Assembly: GCA_015222115.1 (NCBI GenBank)
Contig: JADFUO010000409.1
Span: forward strand, 1-7,103
Length of the DNA stretch: 7,103 nucleotides
Direction of reading: 5' to 3'
Source: Bacteroidota bacterium
Lineage (GTDB): Bacteria; Bacteroidota; Bacteroidia; Bacteroidales; JADFUO01
Within the stretch, counting starts at the first letter, position 1. Each line of letters opens with the position of its first letter. Below are positions 1-6,821 of this stretch, in pieces. The translations under genes and the position numbers were made by a program. The notes beneath the pieces are model-generated. The model was not told where the DNA came from. It searched no databases and saw only the letters and a list, made by a program, of their open reading frames with translations.

Positions 1-493
1 GTGAGATAACTACTATTGCATAGGCACCAATTACCTGGTTTAAAGCTATCCTGACAGCTTCCCCAATTTTAACATTCTCATTTATCAGGATATCCTCAAT
101 TAAGTAAATCAATACTTCAGAATCGGTATCACTTGTAAATTTATAACCTCTTTTAACGAGTTCTTTTTTTAATAAAGCATAATTTTCAATTATACCATTA
201 TGGATTATTGCAAGATTTTTGGAATACGAATAATGAGGGTGGGCATTAATATTATTAGGCTCTCCGTGTGTTGCCCATCTTGTATGAGCAATACCTATTG
301 TACCTTTAACATTCTTATCTTTAACAAAATTTTTTAAATCCGATACTTTACCTTTTGTCTTAAATATATTTAAATCTCCGTTTAAAATTGCTAAACCGGC
401 GCTGTCATAACCTCTGTATTCTAATCTTTGTAAGCCTTTTATTAAAATTGGGTAAGCTTGTTTTTCACCAACATATGCTATAATACCGCACAT
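1..493 (-). CDS. glmS: Glutamine--fructose-6-phosphate aminotransferase (isomerizing), N-terminal part
   Basis: First 164 codons; the gene runs off the left edge (family length about 610 residues). The enzyme converts fructose-6-phosphate and glutamine to glucosamine-6-phosphate, the entry step to UDP-GlcNAc for peptidoglycan and lipopolysaccharide, in the cytoplasm. Only the class II glutamine amidotransferase domain is visible. It starts MCGIIAYVG, so Cys2 becomes the N-terminal nucleophile once Met1 is removed, which fixes the ATG at 493. Further family motifs are LQRLEYRGYDSAG (residues 21-33), HTRWATHGEP (70-79), HNGIIEN (98-104) and a TDTDSE stretch before the window edge. The C-terminal sugar isomerase domains lie outside. 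It has its own promoter (core 534-541), so it need not be co-transcribed with the DUF4270 gene upstream. The identification is secure. Confidence 0.97.
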   Translation of the reverse strand, partial: MCGIIAYVGEKQAYPILIKGLQRLEYRGYDSAGLAILNGDLNIFKTKGKVSDLKNFVKDKNVKGTIGIAHTRWATHGEPNNINAHPHYSYSKNLAIIHNGIIENYALLKKELVKRGYKFTSDTDSEVLIYLIEDILINENVKIGEAVRIALNQVIGAYAIVVIS

Positions 494-533
494 AAAAAAA
501 TTTTGTTTTTAATAATATTAAAAATAATTTTTG

Positions 534-541
534 CAAAGGTA
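534..541 (-). promoter_or_regulatory. Bacteroidota-type -7 element of the glmS promoter
   Basis: On the minus strand this reads TACCTTTG, an exact match to the Bacteroidota -7 consensus TAnnTTTG, and is followed by CA. It lies about 40 bp upstream of the glmS ATG at 493, implying a leader of roughly 35 nt. The -33 element is weak: no TTG sits at the usual 19-20 bp spacing, and the nearest TTG (570-568) is 26 bp away. The rest of the noncoding stretch 494-679 is AT-rich; I see no gene or convincing terminator in it. Confidence 0.6.
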
Positions 542-679
542 AAAATAAATAATATAAAAGCTAAAAGCAACAGAATTAAAAAAATATTTGACCAGTAAGA
601 AAGATTATATCAGAAAAAAGTGTTGTTATATTCAGATAATCAAATAATTATGGTGGTTGTTTTTAAAAGAAAATTATTG

Positions 680-2017
680 CTAATTAAGTATAGTATATGT
701 TAAAGCTAATCTAATTCTATCTTCTAATGGTGTGGGAGGATTGGGGTTTGCACCATATATATTTAACCTGTCTGCCTTAATTGAACTACCGGAAATCATT
801 AAATATAAACCATAATCTGTCTCGGCTCCGGTTAATAAATGCTGAATATGCCGTGTAATCCTGAACCGGTATTCATTATCTGAAGAAATATATGTCCCGC
901 CAAAATAAATATCACCTTCAAATTGGTCTATTAATACTTCGGTTTTTCCTTCTTCATTTATTTTAACCAAAGCTAATCGTGATGGTGGTTCAAAATCGTC
1001 GTTTCCTTCAATTCCTTTAATTATCAACATTGCCTGATTAACTGCAATATTCCCTGAACTTATAAAATCTTTTATATTAGGAAATCTGATTTTTGTTTTA
1101 ACGCCTCCCATAGTTTGCAAATAAAGCCTGTTATCTCCGAGTGAAGTATCGCCGTTTAATACCTGATTTTTAAACTCAGGGCTGGCATCTTCATAATTAT
1201 CATGATTATAATTATTGAACCGGGCGCAATTATCATTGATACCAAAATTAAACTGAAGAGAATCCTCTTCAGCATTTTGATAATAAATTACCATTTGAGA
1301 CATAGTTGACATTAAATCAAAATATAATATAGCGCCATCATTTTCAACAGGTTCGGCAGTGATGTATAAACCATGGAAAAATTCAAGAAAATTTTCATTA
1401 TCTTCCAAATCTGTTTCCGAGGCATTCAGTAATTTATTACCAAGCTCGGAAGTGATTGAACTTAAATTGATACGTAGTTGTGGTGGAAGCGTGTCATTTC
1501 CAATAACAACACTATCATGCGGTTTAGGAATAAATGTATAATTAGCTAATTCAACACCGCATTTCTGAATATTATGATTTGAATAATAACTGCTGTCAGG
1601 ATATAATTTTCCACTTAACTCGTAAACCTTGACGGTTTGTGGTGTTGTTGTGTCGCCGTAAGAACCTGAGTATGCTAAAGATAAAATAAGTGAATCAAGA
1701 ATTGGTGCCTCACCAAAATTATACCCGGCAATTGAAAGTCTGAGCTGTGTATAAATGCTTGCAGTGCTTTTACCCATTATTGGGTCCTTGTAACTTCCAA
1801 GTAAGCTAACTGATGAATTACCGGTTTGCACGGAATCTTCACGAACCGAATAGGTAACCAGGGTTGTTGTATCATTATATTTAACATTCAGTTTATCTTC
1901 TGCAGGTTGTATATCCAAACCGATTTTATCAAATTCTTTATTACATGACAGAATTAAAATAGTGATAACAAAAAGTGATAAAAGAATCTGTTTTGAAGAC
2001 AAAAATGGTATTTTCAA
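680..2017 (-). CDS. DUF4270 family lipoprotein
   Basis: A 445-residue secreted lipoprotein of the Bacteroidota-restricted DUF4270 family; function unknown. The N-terminus is a lipoprotein signal peptide: Lys2 and Lys9, a hydrophobic stretch over residues 11-23, and lipobox ILSC with acylated Cys25, so the mature protein is membrane-anchored, probably in the outer membrane. The body looks like beta-rich modules typical of the family: LDSLILSLAY followed by VKVYEL in the first half, YRFRITRHIQHLL and GLYLMISG later, and a C-terminal block in which ADRLNIYG leads to LALTYT just before the stop. The start is TTG; no ATG precedes the signal peptide, and the alternative TTG at codon 6 (2002) would also leave a signal sequence. 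It lies 30 bp after the synthase-like gene with no promoter between, so the two are probably co-transcribed. The family call is from recognised motifs, not a search. Confidence 0.85.
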   Translation of the reverse strand: MKIPFLSSKQILLSLFVITILILSCNKEFDKIGLDIQPAEDKLNVKYNDTTTLVTYSVREDSVQTGNSSVSLLGSYKDPIMGKSTASIYTQLRLSIAGYNFGEAPILDSLILSLAYSGSYGDTTTPQTVKVYELSGKLYPDSSYYSNHNIQKCGVELANYTFIPKPHDSVVIGNDTLPPQLRINLSSITSELGNKLLNASETDLEDNENFLEFFHGLYITAEPVENDGAILYFDLMSTMSQMVIYYQNAEEDSLQFNFGINDNCARFNNYNHDNYEDASPEFKNQVLNGDTSLGDNRLYLQTMGGVKTKIRFPNIKDFISSGNIAVNQAMLIIKGIEGNDDFEPPSRLALVKINEEGKTEVLIDQFEGDIYFGGTYISSDNEYRFRITRHIQHLLTGAETDYGLYLMISGSSIKADRLNIYGANPNPPTPLEDRIRLALTYTILN

Positions 2018-2047
2018 TTTATTATATTTTGATAAATTAAATATTTT

Positions 2048-2875
2048 TTATTCTGCGGCTATTGATCCATCAGCTAATAATTTATCATAAAAGTCTGAAA
2101 AAGCATCAATATAACTATCCATTGATTGATAATCAAGGTACGGTTTTTTTGTTTCTTCCAAGTAGCTCATTACTTCAGAATTGATTTTTTCCGAACCAAT
2201 AATTAATGCATCTGAAAAATCAATAGCTGCTTTAATCATATTAACGTAATTTGGCTTTTTATAGTGTTTGAGGTCTTTATTTGTTATTCTTTCAAATTTA
2301 ATTTTACTGGCAAAATCTTTATTAAAGCTGTCACTGAAATCATCATCATAAATTGAGTAAATAACTTTTGCATCGCTGAATAATGGATTATCCCTAAATG
2401 CTTTTTTCACATATAGTGGGATAAGACTTGTTATCCATCCGTGACAGTGTACTATATCGGGAGGCCATCCTAATTTTTTCACTGTTTCTAAAACTCCTCT
2501 TGAGAAAAAAATTGCCCTTTCATCATTGTCTTTAAAAAATTTATTATTCTTATCAGTAAGGGTAAATTTTCTATGGAAGTAATCTTCGTTATCAATAAAA
2601 TATATTTGCATACGTGCTTGTTGGATTGATGCTACTTTAATGATAAGCGGATGGTCAGTATCATCAATTATCAAGTTCATACCCGATAACCTGATTACTT
2701 CGTGGAGTTGATTTCTTCTTTCGTTAATTTTTCCGTATCGGGGCATAAAGGTTCGGATTTCTTTACCTCTTTCCTGAATACCCTGTGGTAGATAACGACC
2801 GATTTTGCTCAAAGGTGTCTCTTCTAAGTAGGGTGTGATTTCTTGAGCAACGAATAAAACCTTAGCTTTTTTCAT
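2048..2875 (-). CDS. Glycogen/starch synthase-like protein, isolated and degenerate GT5 N-terminal domain
   Basis: A 275-residue protein matching only the N-terminal half of GT5 glycogen synthases (about 480 residues); the C-terminal GT-B domain is absent, and the stop is followed directly by another gene. The opening VLFVAQEITPY and the later MPRYGKINERR align with GlgA, and the segment DIVHCHGWITSLIP (140-153) corresponds to the GlgA HAHDWH region. Key residues have changed: the ADP-glucose-binding KTGGL motif is EETPL (18-22), HDWH is HGWI (145-148), and the usual IHN is IYD (175-177). GlgA activity is therefore unlikely. Similar short proteins, usually annotated as glycogen/starch synthase, occur widely in Bacteroidota near panC, DUF4270 genes and glmS, so this is probably a stable family rather than a decaying gene. 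The ATG at 2875 lies about 25 nt after a strong promoter. A regulatory, sugar-binding or scaffold role is inference. Confidence 0.85.
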   Translation of the reverse strand: MKKAKVLFVAQEITPYLEETPLSKIGRYLPQGIQERGKEIRTFMPRYGKINERRNQLHEVIRLSGMNLIIDDTDHPLIIKVASIQQARMQIYFIDNEDYFHRKFTLTDKNNKFFKDNDERAIFFSRGVLETVKKLGWPPDIVHCHGWITSLIPLYVKKAFRDNPLFSDAKVIYSIYDDDFSDSFNKDFASKIKFERITNKDLKHYKKPNYVNMIKAAIDFSDALIIGSEKINSEVMSYLEETKKPYLDYQSMDSYIDAFSDFYDKLLADGSIAAE

Positions 2876-2907
2876 GTTTTAGGAAGATTAGTTTTTTTTT
2901 GAAAATG

Positions 2908-2937
2908 CAAAGGTAGTAAAATTTAGCAAATTATCAA
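2908..2937 (-). promoter_or_regulatory. Promoter of the synthase-like / DUF4270 unit
   Basis: On the minus strand TTG (2937-2935) is followed after 19 bp by TACCTTTG (2915-2908) and then CA, an excellent match to the Bacteroidota promoter (-33 TTG, -7 TAnnTTTG). Transcription would start near 2902, giving a leader of about 25 nt before the ATG at 2875. It lies in the 79-bp gap after the proline dehydrogenase stop, so the unit has its own promoter. A CAATTA direct repeat (2935-2940 and 2945-2950) overlaps the -33 box. Confidence 0.72.
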
Positions 2938-2954
2938 TTACATACAATTAATTA

Positions 2955-3866
2955 TTATCCTCTAATAAATATTCCTTTAATGATAAGACCTGCCATTTTC
3001 GGATTTTCTTTTAATCTTCGGGTTGAATAAGCAAACCATTCTTTACCAAATGGAACATAAACACGCATAGTATGACCTTTTTCAATAATTGATTTTCTTA
3101 ACTCGGGCGTAACACCATAAAGCATCTGGAATTCGTACATGTCTTTTGGAATATTGTATTTTTCTATCAATTCATAAGATCCGGTTACCAATGGTTTATC
3201 ATGAGTTGCAATTCCGGAATAGATATTATTTTCAAACATATATTCCAGATCTTCAAGGAAATGATTGTTTATTTCTTGATATTTTTTATATGCGATTTCT
3301 TCCGGTTCAATATAAATACCTTTACAAATTCTGTAATTTATCGGATTGTCCTTAAAGTTAAGGTCTTGTAAATTTTTTATATCATCAAGTGTTCGCTTTA
3401 AATATGACTGGAAAACAAGTCCGGCATTTTTGGGGAATTCTTTCTTTAATTTTCTGAACAGTTCAATCTCCATATTAACACATTGCGAATCTTCCATATC
3501 AATCCTTACAAAATTATTATACTCTGCAGCTTTTTTAACAATTTCCCTGATGTTGGTATAACAAACGTCTTTATTTAAAAGAAGTCCGAACATAGTGGGT
3601 TTAAGTGAATAATTCCCGTCAATGTTATTTTTTTCAGCAGTTTCAATAATATTCAGGTATTCATCCTTATTTTTTTCAGCCTGTTCAAGGTCAGTAATAA
3701 ATTCGCCCAAAAGGTCAATTGTAACCTTCATGCCCTGAGAATTAAGGTTTTTAGATGCTTTAATTGCATCTTCAATGCTGATACCGGCAATATATCTTTT
3801 TGAAAAAAGCCATACAAATTGTTTTGGCATATATGGCAGTAATCCTGCAATTAATTTATTAAACAT
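2955..3866 (-). CDS. Proline dehydrogenase, monofunctional, FAD-dependent
   Basis: A 303-residue protein of the PRODH (PutA catalytic-domain) family, which oxidises proline to pyrroline-5-carboxylate and passes electrons through FAD to the respiratory chain. The length fits a stand-alone enzyme without the PutA DNA-binding or P5C dehydrogenase parts. The beta/alpha-barrel motifs occur in order: KPTMFGL (89-95), VRIDMEDS (120-127), FQSYLKRT (152-159), RICKGIY (179-185), ATHD (220-223), FQMLYG (246-251), RVYVPFGKEWFAY (268-280) and RRLKEN (283-288), whose two arginines bind the substrate carboxylate in characterised members. All expected active-site positions look intact. The KG(A)Y motif reads KGIY, a mild variation. 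ATG start at 3866. No P5C dehydrogenase gene is visible, so that step must be encoded elsewhere. It is transcribed away from the yceD operon and followed by a separate promoter. Confidence 0.93.
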   Translation of the reverse strand: MFNKLIAGLLPYMPKQFVWLFSKRYIAGISIEDAIKASKNLNSQGMKVTIDLLGEFITDLEQAEKNKDEYLNIIETAEKNNIDGNYSLKPTMFGLLLNKDVCYTNIREIVKKAAEYNNFVRIDMEDSQCVNMEIELFRKLKKEFPKNAGLVFQSYLKRTLDDIKNLQDLNFKDNPINYRICKGIYIEPEEIAYKKYQEINNHFLEDLEYMFENNIYSGIATHDKPLVTGSYELIEKYNIPKDMYEFQMLYGVTPELRKSIIEKGHTMRVYVPFGKEWFAYSTRRLKENPKMAGLIIKGIFIRG

Positions 3867-3897
3867 TTTATTTAGATTTTTTTACAATAATATTTTG

Positions 3898-3905
3898 CAA
3901 AATAA
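3898..3905 (-). promoter_or_regulatory. Possible -7 element for the proline dehydrogenase gene
   Basis: The minus strand reads TTATTTTG followed by CA, seven of eight matches to TAnnTTTG, about 32 bp before the ATG at 3866. There is no TTG at the expected -33 distance. The position fits and it shares the TTTGCA ending with the other promoters here, but on sequence alone it is a weak call. Confidence 0.3.
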
Positions 3906-3944
3906 CTACTAATAATTTTAATAAAGAATACATTAAATAAAATT

Positions 3945-3976
3945 TTTGTAATTAAAAATATTAATCTGTAAGTTTG
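3945..3976 (+). promoter_or_regulatory. Promoter of the yceD-rpmF-plsX-fabH operon
   Basis: TTTG (3945-3948) and TAAGTTTG (3969-3976) are separated by 20 bp, a complete Bacteroidota-type promoter, followed by CA. The start point is expected near 3981-3983, leaving a leader of only about 20-25 nt before the GTG at 4004. No further promoter of this type is seen in the gaps before rpmF, plsX or fabH, so this site probably drives all four genes. Confidence 0.7.
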
Positions 3977-4003
3977 CACCCCAAATTTTAATAGTTATTT
4001 ATC

Positions 4004-4522
4004 GTGGATTACTTAAAACAATTTGTAATCCGGTTTAGTGGATTAAGTATTGGAAATCATCAATATAAATTTATTATTGATGAAAAGTTCTTTGAAAAAT
4101 TTGATTTTTCGGAAATAAAAAATGGCAAAATAACCGTTGATTTATTGCTCAATAAACAGGAGAATATGCTTATTTTAAATTTCATTATCAATGGTACTGT
4201 AAATGTTACTTGCGACAGGTGTTTGGAACCATTTGATCTTGATATTTATGGAAAAGAAAAATTAATTATAAAGTTCGGCAAAAAAAAGTTTGAGGAAACT
4301 GAAGAAATACTTATAATTCCTGAATCTGATAATAAAATAAATATTAGCCATTACATTTACGAATATATCAATTTATTACTTCCGTATAAACGTGTTCATC
4401 CGGATAATGCTAATGGAAAAAGCCTTTGTAATCAGGAAGTAATAAAAAAGTTCAAAGAATTTTCAAAAAGTAAAACTATTGACCCAAGATGGGAAAAACT
4501 AAAAGATATTAAATTAAAATAA
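4004..4522 (+). CDS. yceD: YceD family (DUF177) 23S rRNA accumulation protein
   Basis: A 172-residue cytoplasmic protein of the YceD/DUF177 family, linked in E. coli and plants to accumulation or processing of 23S rRNA and 50S assembly. The family signature CDRCLEPF is at residues 70-77, with the Cys70/Cys73 pair after a strand-rich N-terminal half, and the C-terminus carries the typical DPRWEKLKDIK ending (about 160-170). The start is GTG at 4004: an in-frame stop at 3992 excludes anything longer, and no ATG occurs between them. It is the first gene of the operon, 33 bp before rpmF, the almost universal partner of this family, which strengthens the call. The exact biochemical activity of the family is not settled. 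Confidence 0.92.
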   Translation: MDYLKQFVIRFSGLSIGNHQYKFIIDEKFFEKFDFSEIKNGKITVDLLLNKQENMLILNFIINGTVNVTCDRCLEPFDLDIYGKEKLIIKFGKKKFEETEEILIIPESDNKINISHYIYEYINLLLPYKRVHPDNANGKSLCNQEVIKKFKEFSKSKTIDPRWEKLKDIKLK

Positions 4523-4555
4523 ATTTATAATAACTCATAAAACAAATACACAGAA

Positions 4556-4741
4556 ATGGCACATCCAAAACGAAAAATTTCAAAAACCAGAAGAGACAAA
4601 AGAAGAACTCATTATAAAGCTGAAGCTCCAAATATTATAATATGTTCAAATTGCGGAGCACCGGTAATATATCACAGGGTATGTTCTGAATGTGGTTACT
4701 ACAAAGGAAAATTAGCTATTGAAAAATTTGAAGCTAAATAA
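4556..4741 (+). CDS. rpmF: 50S ribosomal protein L32
   Basis: A 61-residue basic ribosomal protein of the large subunit. It opens with the diagnostic MAHPKRKISKTRRDKRR and carries a zinc-ribbon with four cysteines: Cys30 and Cys33 (CSNC), Cys43 and Cys46 (CSEC). This is therefore the zinc-binding (C+) form rather than a cysteine-free paralogue. The length matches the family. It sits 33 bp after yceD and 47 bp before plsX. No Shine-Dalgarno sequence precedes the ATG; the leader is AT-rich, as is usual in this phylum. The identification is unambiguous. Confidence 0.98.
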   Translation: MAHPKRKISKTRRDKRRTHYKAEAPNIIICSNCGAPVIYHRVCSECGYYKGKLAIEKFEAK

Positions 4742-4788
4742 ATTCAGTCAGATAGGTAAAGTTTAAAATTTTCACTAATAAATTTGAG

Positions 4789-5733
4789 ATGATGAAAATA
4801 GGTTTAGATGTCATGGGTGGTGATTTTGCTCCGAAAGCTACAATAGCCGGAGCAATTTTAGCATTGAAAGAACTGGCTGCATCAGACCGGATTGTGCTTA
4901 TTGGTGATAAAAAAATAATTTTGAATTCATTAAAAGAAGAAAAATTTAATCCAAGCAATTTTGATATCGTTCATGCTTCCGAAAAAATAGACATGGGCGA
5001 ACATCCTTTAAAAGCCTATACAAAAAAGAAAGATTCAAGCATTACTGTTGGTTTCAGGATGTTAAAAGAAAACGAGATTGGTTCTTTCTCAAGTGCAGGT
5101 AATAGTGGTGCTATGATTGTAGGCTCAATTTACAGCACAAATGTTATTCCCGGAATAATTCGCCCCTGTACTTCTGCCATTCTTCCGAAAGAAAACGGCG
5201 GTATAACAATTTTGCTTGATGTTGGCACAAATCCTGACCCTAAACCTGATGTTATGTATCAGTTTGCAATTTTAGGATCAATATATGCACAACATGTTCA
5301 CGGTATAGAAAATCCCAAAGTAGGGTTATTGAATATTGGAGAAGAAGAAGAAAAGGGAAATCTGCTGAGTCAATCTGCTTTTCAAATAATGAAAGATTCA
5401 AAAGTTTTTAATTTTATTGGAAACATTGAAGGTCGTGACTTTTTAAAAGATAATGTTGATGTGATTGTATGTGATGGGTTTACAGGTAATGTTGTTCTAA
5501 AACAAATTGAATCTATGTATAGATTCATGACTAAAAGAGGATTGACAGACGATTATATAAATCGTCTTAATTATGAAAACTACGGTGGCACACCAATATT
5601 GGGTATAAATTCGTCAGTGGTAGTCGGACATGGAATTTCAAGCGCATTTGCAATTAAAAATATGATACTATTGTCAAAAGAAATTCATGAAGCCAGACTT
5701 TCACAAAAAATACAAAAAGTTTTAAGAAATTAA
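4789..5733 (+). CDS. plsX: Phosphate acyltransferase PlsX (acyl-ACP:phosphate transacylase)
   Basis: A 314-residue enzyme that converts acyl-ACP and phosphate to acyl-phosphate, the donor used by membrane-bound PlsY to begin phospholipid synthesis; it acts as a peripheral membrane protein. Family motifs run in order: KIGLDVMGGDFAP at the N-terminus, SSAGNSGAM, RPCTSAILP, LLDVGTNPDPKPD, GLLNIGEEEEKGN, FIGNIEGRDF, VIVCDGFTGNVVLK and VVVGHGISS near the C-terminus. It is slightly shorter than the E. coli (about 356) and Bacillus (about 333) proteins but no motif is missing. Two ATG codons are adjacent (4789 and 4792); most homologues begin MKIGLD, so the second may be the true start. It lies between rpmF and fabH in the classical order, where its product and FabH both draw on the acyl-ACP pool. 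Confidence 0.97.
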   Translation: MMKIGLDVMGGDFAPKATIAGAILALKELAASDRIVLIGDKKIILNSLKEEKFNPSNFDIVHASEKIDMGEHPLKAYTKKKDSSITVGFRMLKENEIGSFSSAGNSGAMIVGSIYSTNVIPGIIRPCTSAILPKENGGITILLDVGTNPDPKPDVMYQFAILGSIYAQHVHGIENPKVGLLNIGEEEEKGNLLSQSAFQIMKDSKVFNFIGNIEGRDFLKDNVDVIVCDGFTGNVVLKQIESMYRFMTKRGLTDDYINRLNYENYGGTPILGINSSVVVGHGISSAFAIKNMILLSKEIHEARLSQKIQKVLRN

Positions 5734-5783
5734 CTTTCATTTAAAAATAAACTTAAATTTGAAGGTTTTAAAATTTGTTTGAA

Positions 5784-6782
5784 ATGACAAAAATACGGGC
5801 TGCAATAACCTCTATAAATGGATGGGTCCCTGATTATATACTTACGAATGATGAATTATCAAAAATGGTTGATACATCCGACGAATGGATAATAACCAGA
5901 ACCGGAATAAAAGAAAGACATATTTTAAAAGGCAATGGAAAAGGGACTTCAGTCCTCGGAACTGAGGCAGTTAAGGGATTGTTAAAAAAAACAGGAATAT
6001 CTCCAAAAGAAATTGATCTGCTTATTTGTGCTACAGTTACTCCCGATATGCAATTTCCCGCCACTGCAAATATTATTTCCGACAAAGCAGGATTAAAAAA
6101 TGCTTTCAGTTACGACCTCAATGCCGCTTGTTCAAGTTATATTTATTCTTTAGTTACGGCTTCAAAATTTATTGAAGCGGGAAATTATAAAAAGATTATT
6201 GTTGTTGGAGCAGATAAAATGTCATCAATTGTTGATTATTCCGACAGAACTACTTGTGTAATTTTCGGCGATGCAGGTACTGCTACATTACTTGAGCCAA
6301 CAACTGAAGATTTTGGAATAAAAGATGCCATATTACGAACTGATGGCTCAGGAATGATACATCTGCACCAAAAAGCAGGTGGTTCAGTCAGACCTGCTTC
6401 ACATGAAACCGTTGATGCAAAAGAGCATTTTATTTATCAGGAAGGGCAGGCAGTATTTAAATTTGCTGTTTCTAATATGGCTGATATTGCAGTTGAAATA
6501 ATGAAAAAAAACGGATTAAAATCAGAAGATATTGCATGGCTTGTTCCCCATCAGGCAAATTTAAGAATTGTTGAAGCAACTGCCCGGAGAATGGGAATCA
6601 GAAAAGATCGTGTAATGATAAATATTCAAAGATATGGAAACACAACCTCCGCAACTATTCCACTTTGCCTCTGGGAATGGGAAAACCAATTAAAAAAAGG
6701 TGATAATCTTATTTTATCAGCTTTTGGCGGTGGTTTTACCTGGGGCTCAATTTATTTGAAATGGGCATACGACCCGAAGTAA
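5784..6782 (+). CDS. fabH: 3-oxoacyl-ACP synthase III (beta-ketoacyl-ACP synthase III)
   Basis: A 332-residue thiolase-fold enzyme that condenses a short acyl-CoA with malonyl-ACP to start fatty-acid synthesis. The catalytic triad is visible: Cys116 in NAACSSY, His256 in PHQANLRI and Asn286 in [26 protein letters not shown] (30-46), with the substrate-channel tryptophan Trp35, and the C-terminal [11 protein letters not shown] (312-322) are also canonical. I chose the ATG at 5784, giving MTKIRAAIT, which fits Bacteroidota homologues; the reading frame could start three codons earlier at a TTG (5775), but that has no support. It is the fourth gene of the operon, 50 bp after plsX. Bacteroidota FabH enzymes often accept branched primers, but that cannot be read from the sequence here. 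Confidence 0.97.
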   Translation: MTKIRAAITSINGWVPDYILTNDELSKMVDTSDEWIITRTGIKERHILKGNGKGTSVLGTEAVKGLLKKTGISPKEIDLLICATVTPDMQFPATANIISDKAGLKNAFSYDLNAACSSYIYSLVTASKFIEAGNYKKIIVVGADKMSSIVDYSDRTTCVIFGDAGTATLLEPTTEDFGIKDAILRTDGSGMIHLHQKAGGSVRPASHETVDAKEHFIYQEGQAVFKFAVSNMADIAVEIMKKNGLKSEDIAWLVPHQANLRIVEATARRMGIRKDRVMINIQRYGNTTSATIPLCLWEWENQLKKGDNLILSAFGGGFTWGSIYLKWAYDPK

Positions 6783-6802
6783 ATTTTACTTTTTACTTTC
6801 GA

Positions 6803-6821
6803 CCAACGGGAGTCCGTATGG
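6803..6821 (+). terminator. GC-rich hairpin after fabH, possible weak terminator
   Basis: CCAACGG and CCGTATGG can pair as a 7-bp stem with one bulged A (6818) around the loop GAGT. The segment is clearly more GC-rich than its surroundings. It starts 20 bp after the fabH stop and is followed by a broken T-rich stretch (CTTTTGTCTT), poor for a Rho-independent terminator. A second, AT-only inverted repeat (AAGTAAA / TTTACTT, 6777-6791) spans the fabH stop just before it. It could be a terminator, an mRNA processing or stability hairpin, or one copy of a dispersed repeat. Confidence 0.3.

Noticed and set aside
494..679. glmS ribozyme or other riboswitch upstream of glmS
   Set aside because: The predicted leader is only about 35 nt and AT-only; there is no room for or sign of the GC-rich pseudoknotted glmS ribozyme, which is typical of Firmicutes.
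571..679. Terminator after the DUF4270 gene
   Set aside because: Only a 5-bp AT stem (ATAAT/ATTAT near 637-652) is present, without a GC core or a proper T-tract; not distinguishable from chance.
1359..1541. 60-residue open frame on the plus strand
   Set aside because: It lies wholly inside the DUF4270 gene on the opposite strand, with no promoter or recognisable product.
3146..3561. Two overlapping open frames (69 and 71 residues) on the plus strand
   Set aside because: They are antisense to the proline dehydrogenase gene, whose motifs are continuous through this region.
4734..4958. 74-residue open frame on the minus strand
   Set aside because: It is antisense to the rpmF-plsX junction and the conserved start of plsX; low-complexity composition.
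5775..5783. TTG start for fabH three codons upstream
   Set aside because: The ATG at 5784 gives the usual MTKIRAAIT beginning; the extra residues have no support.
5834..6085. 83-residue open frame on the minus strand
   Set aside because: It is antisense to the conserved N-terminal third of fabH.
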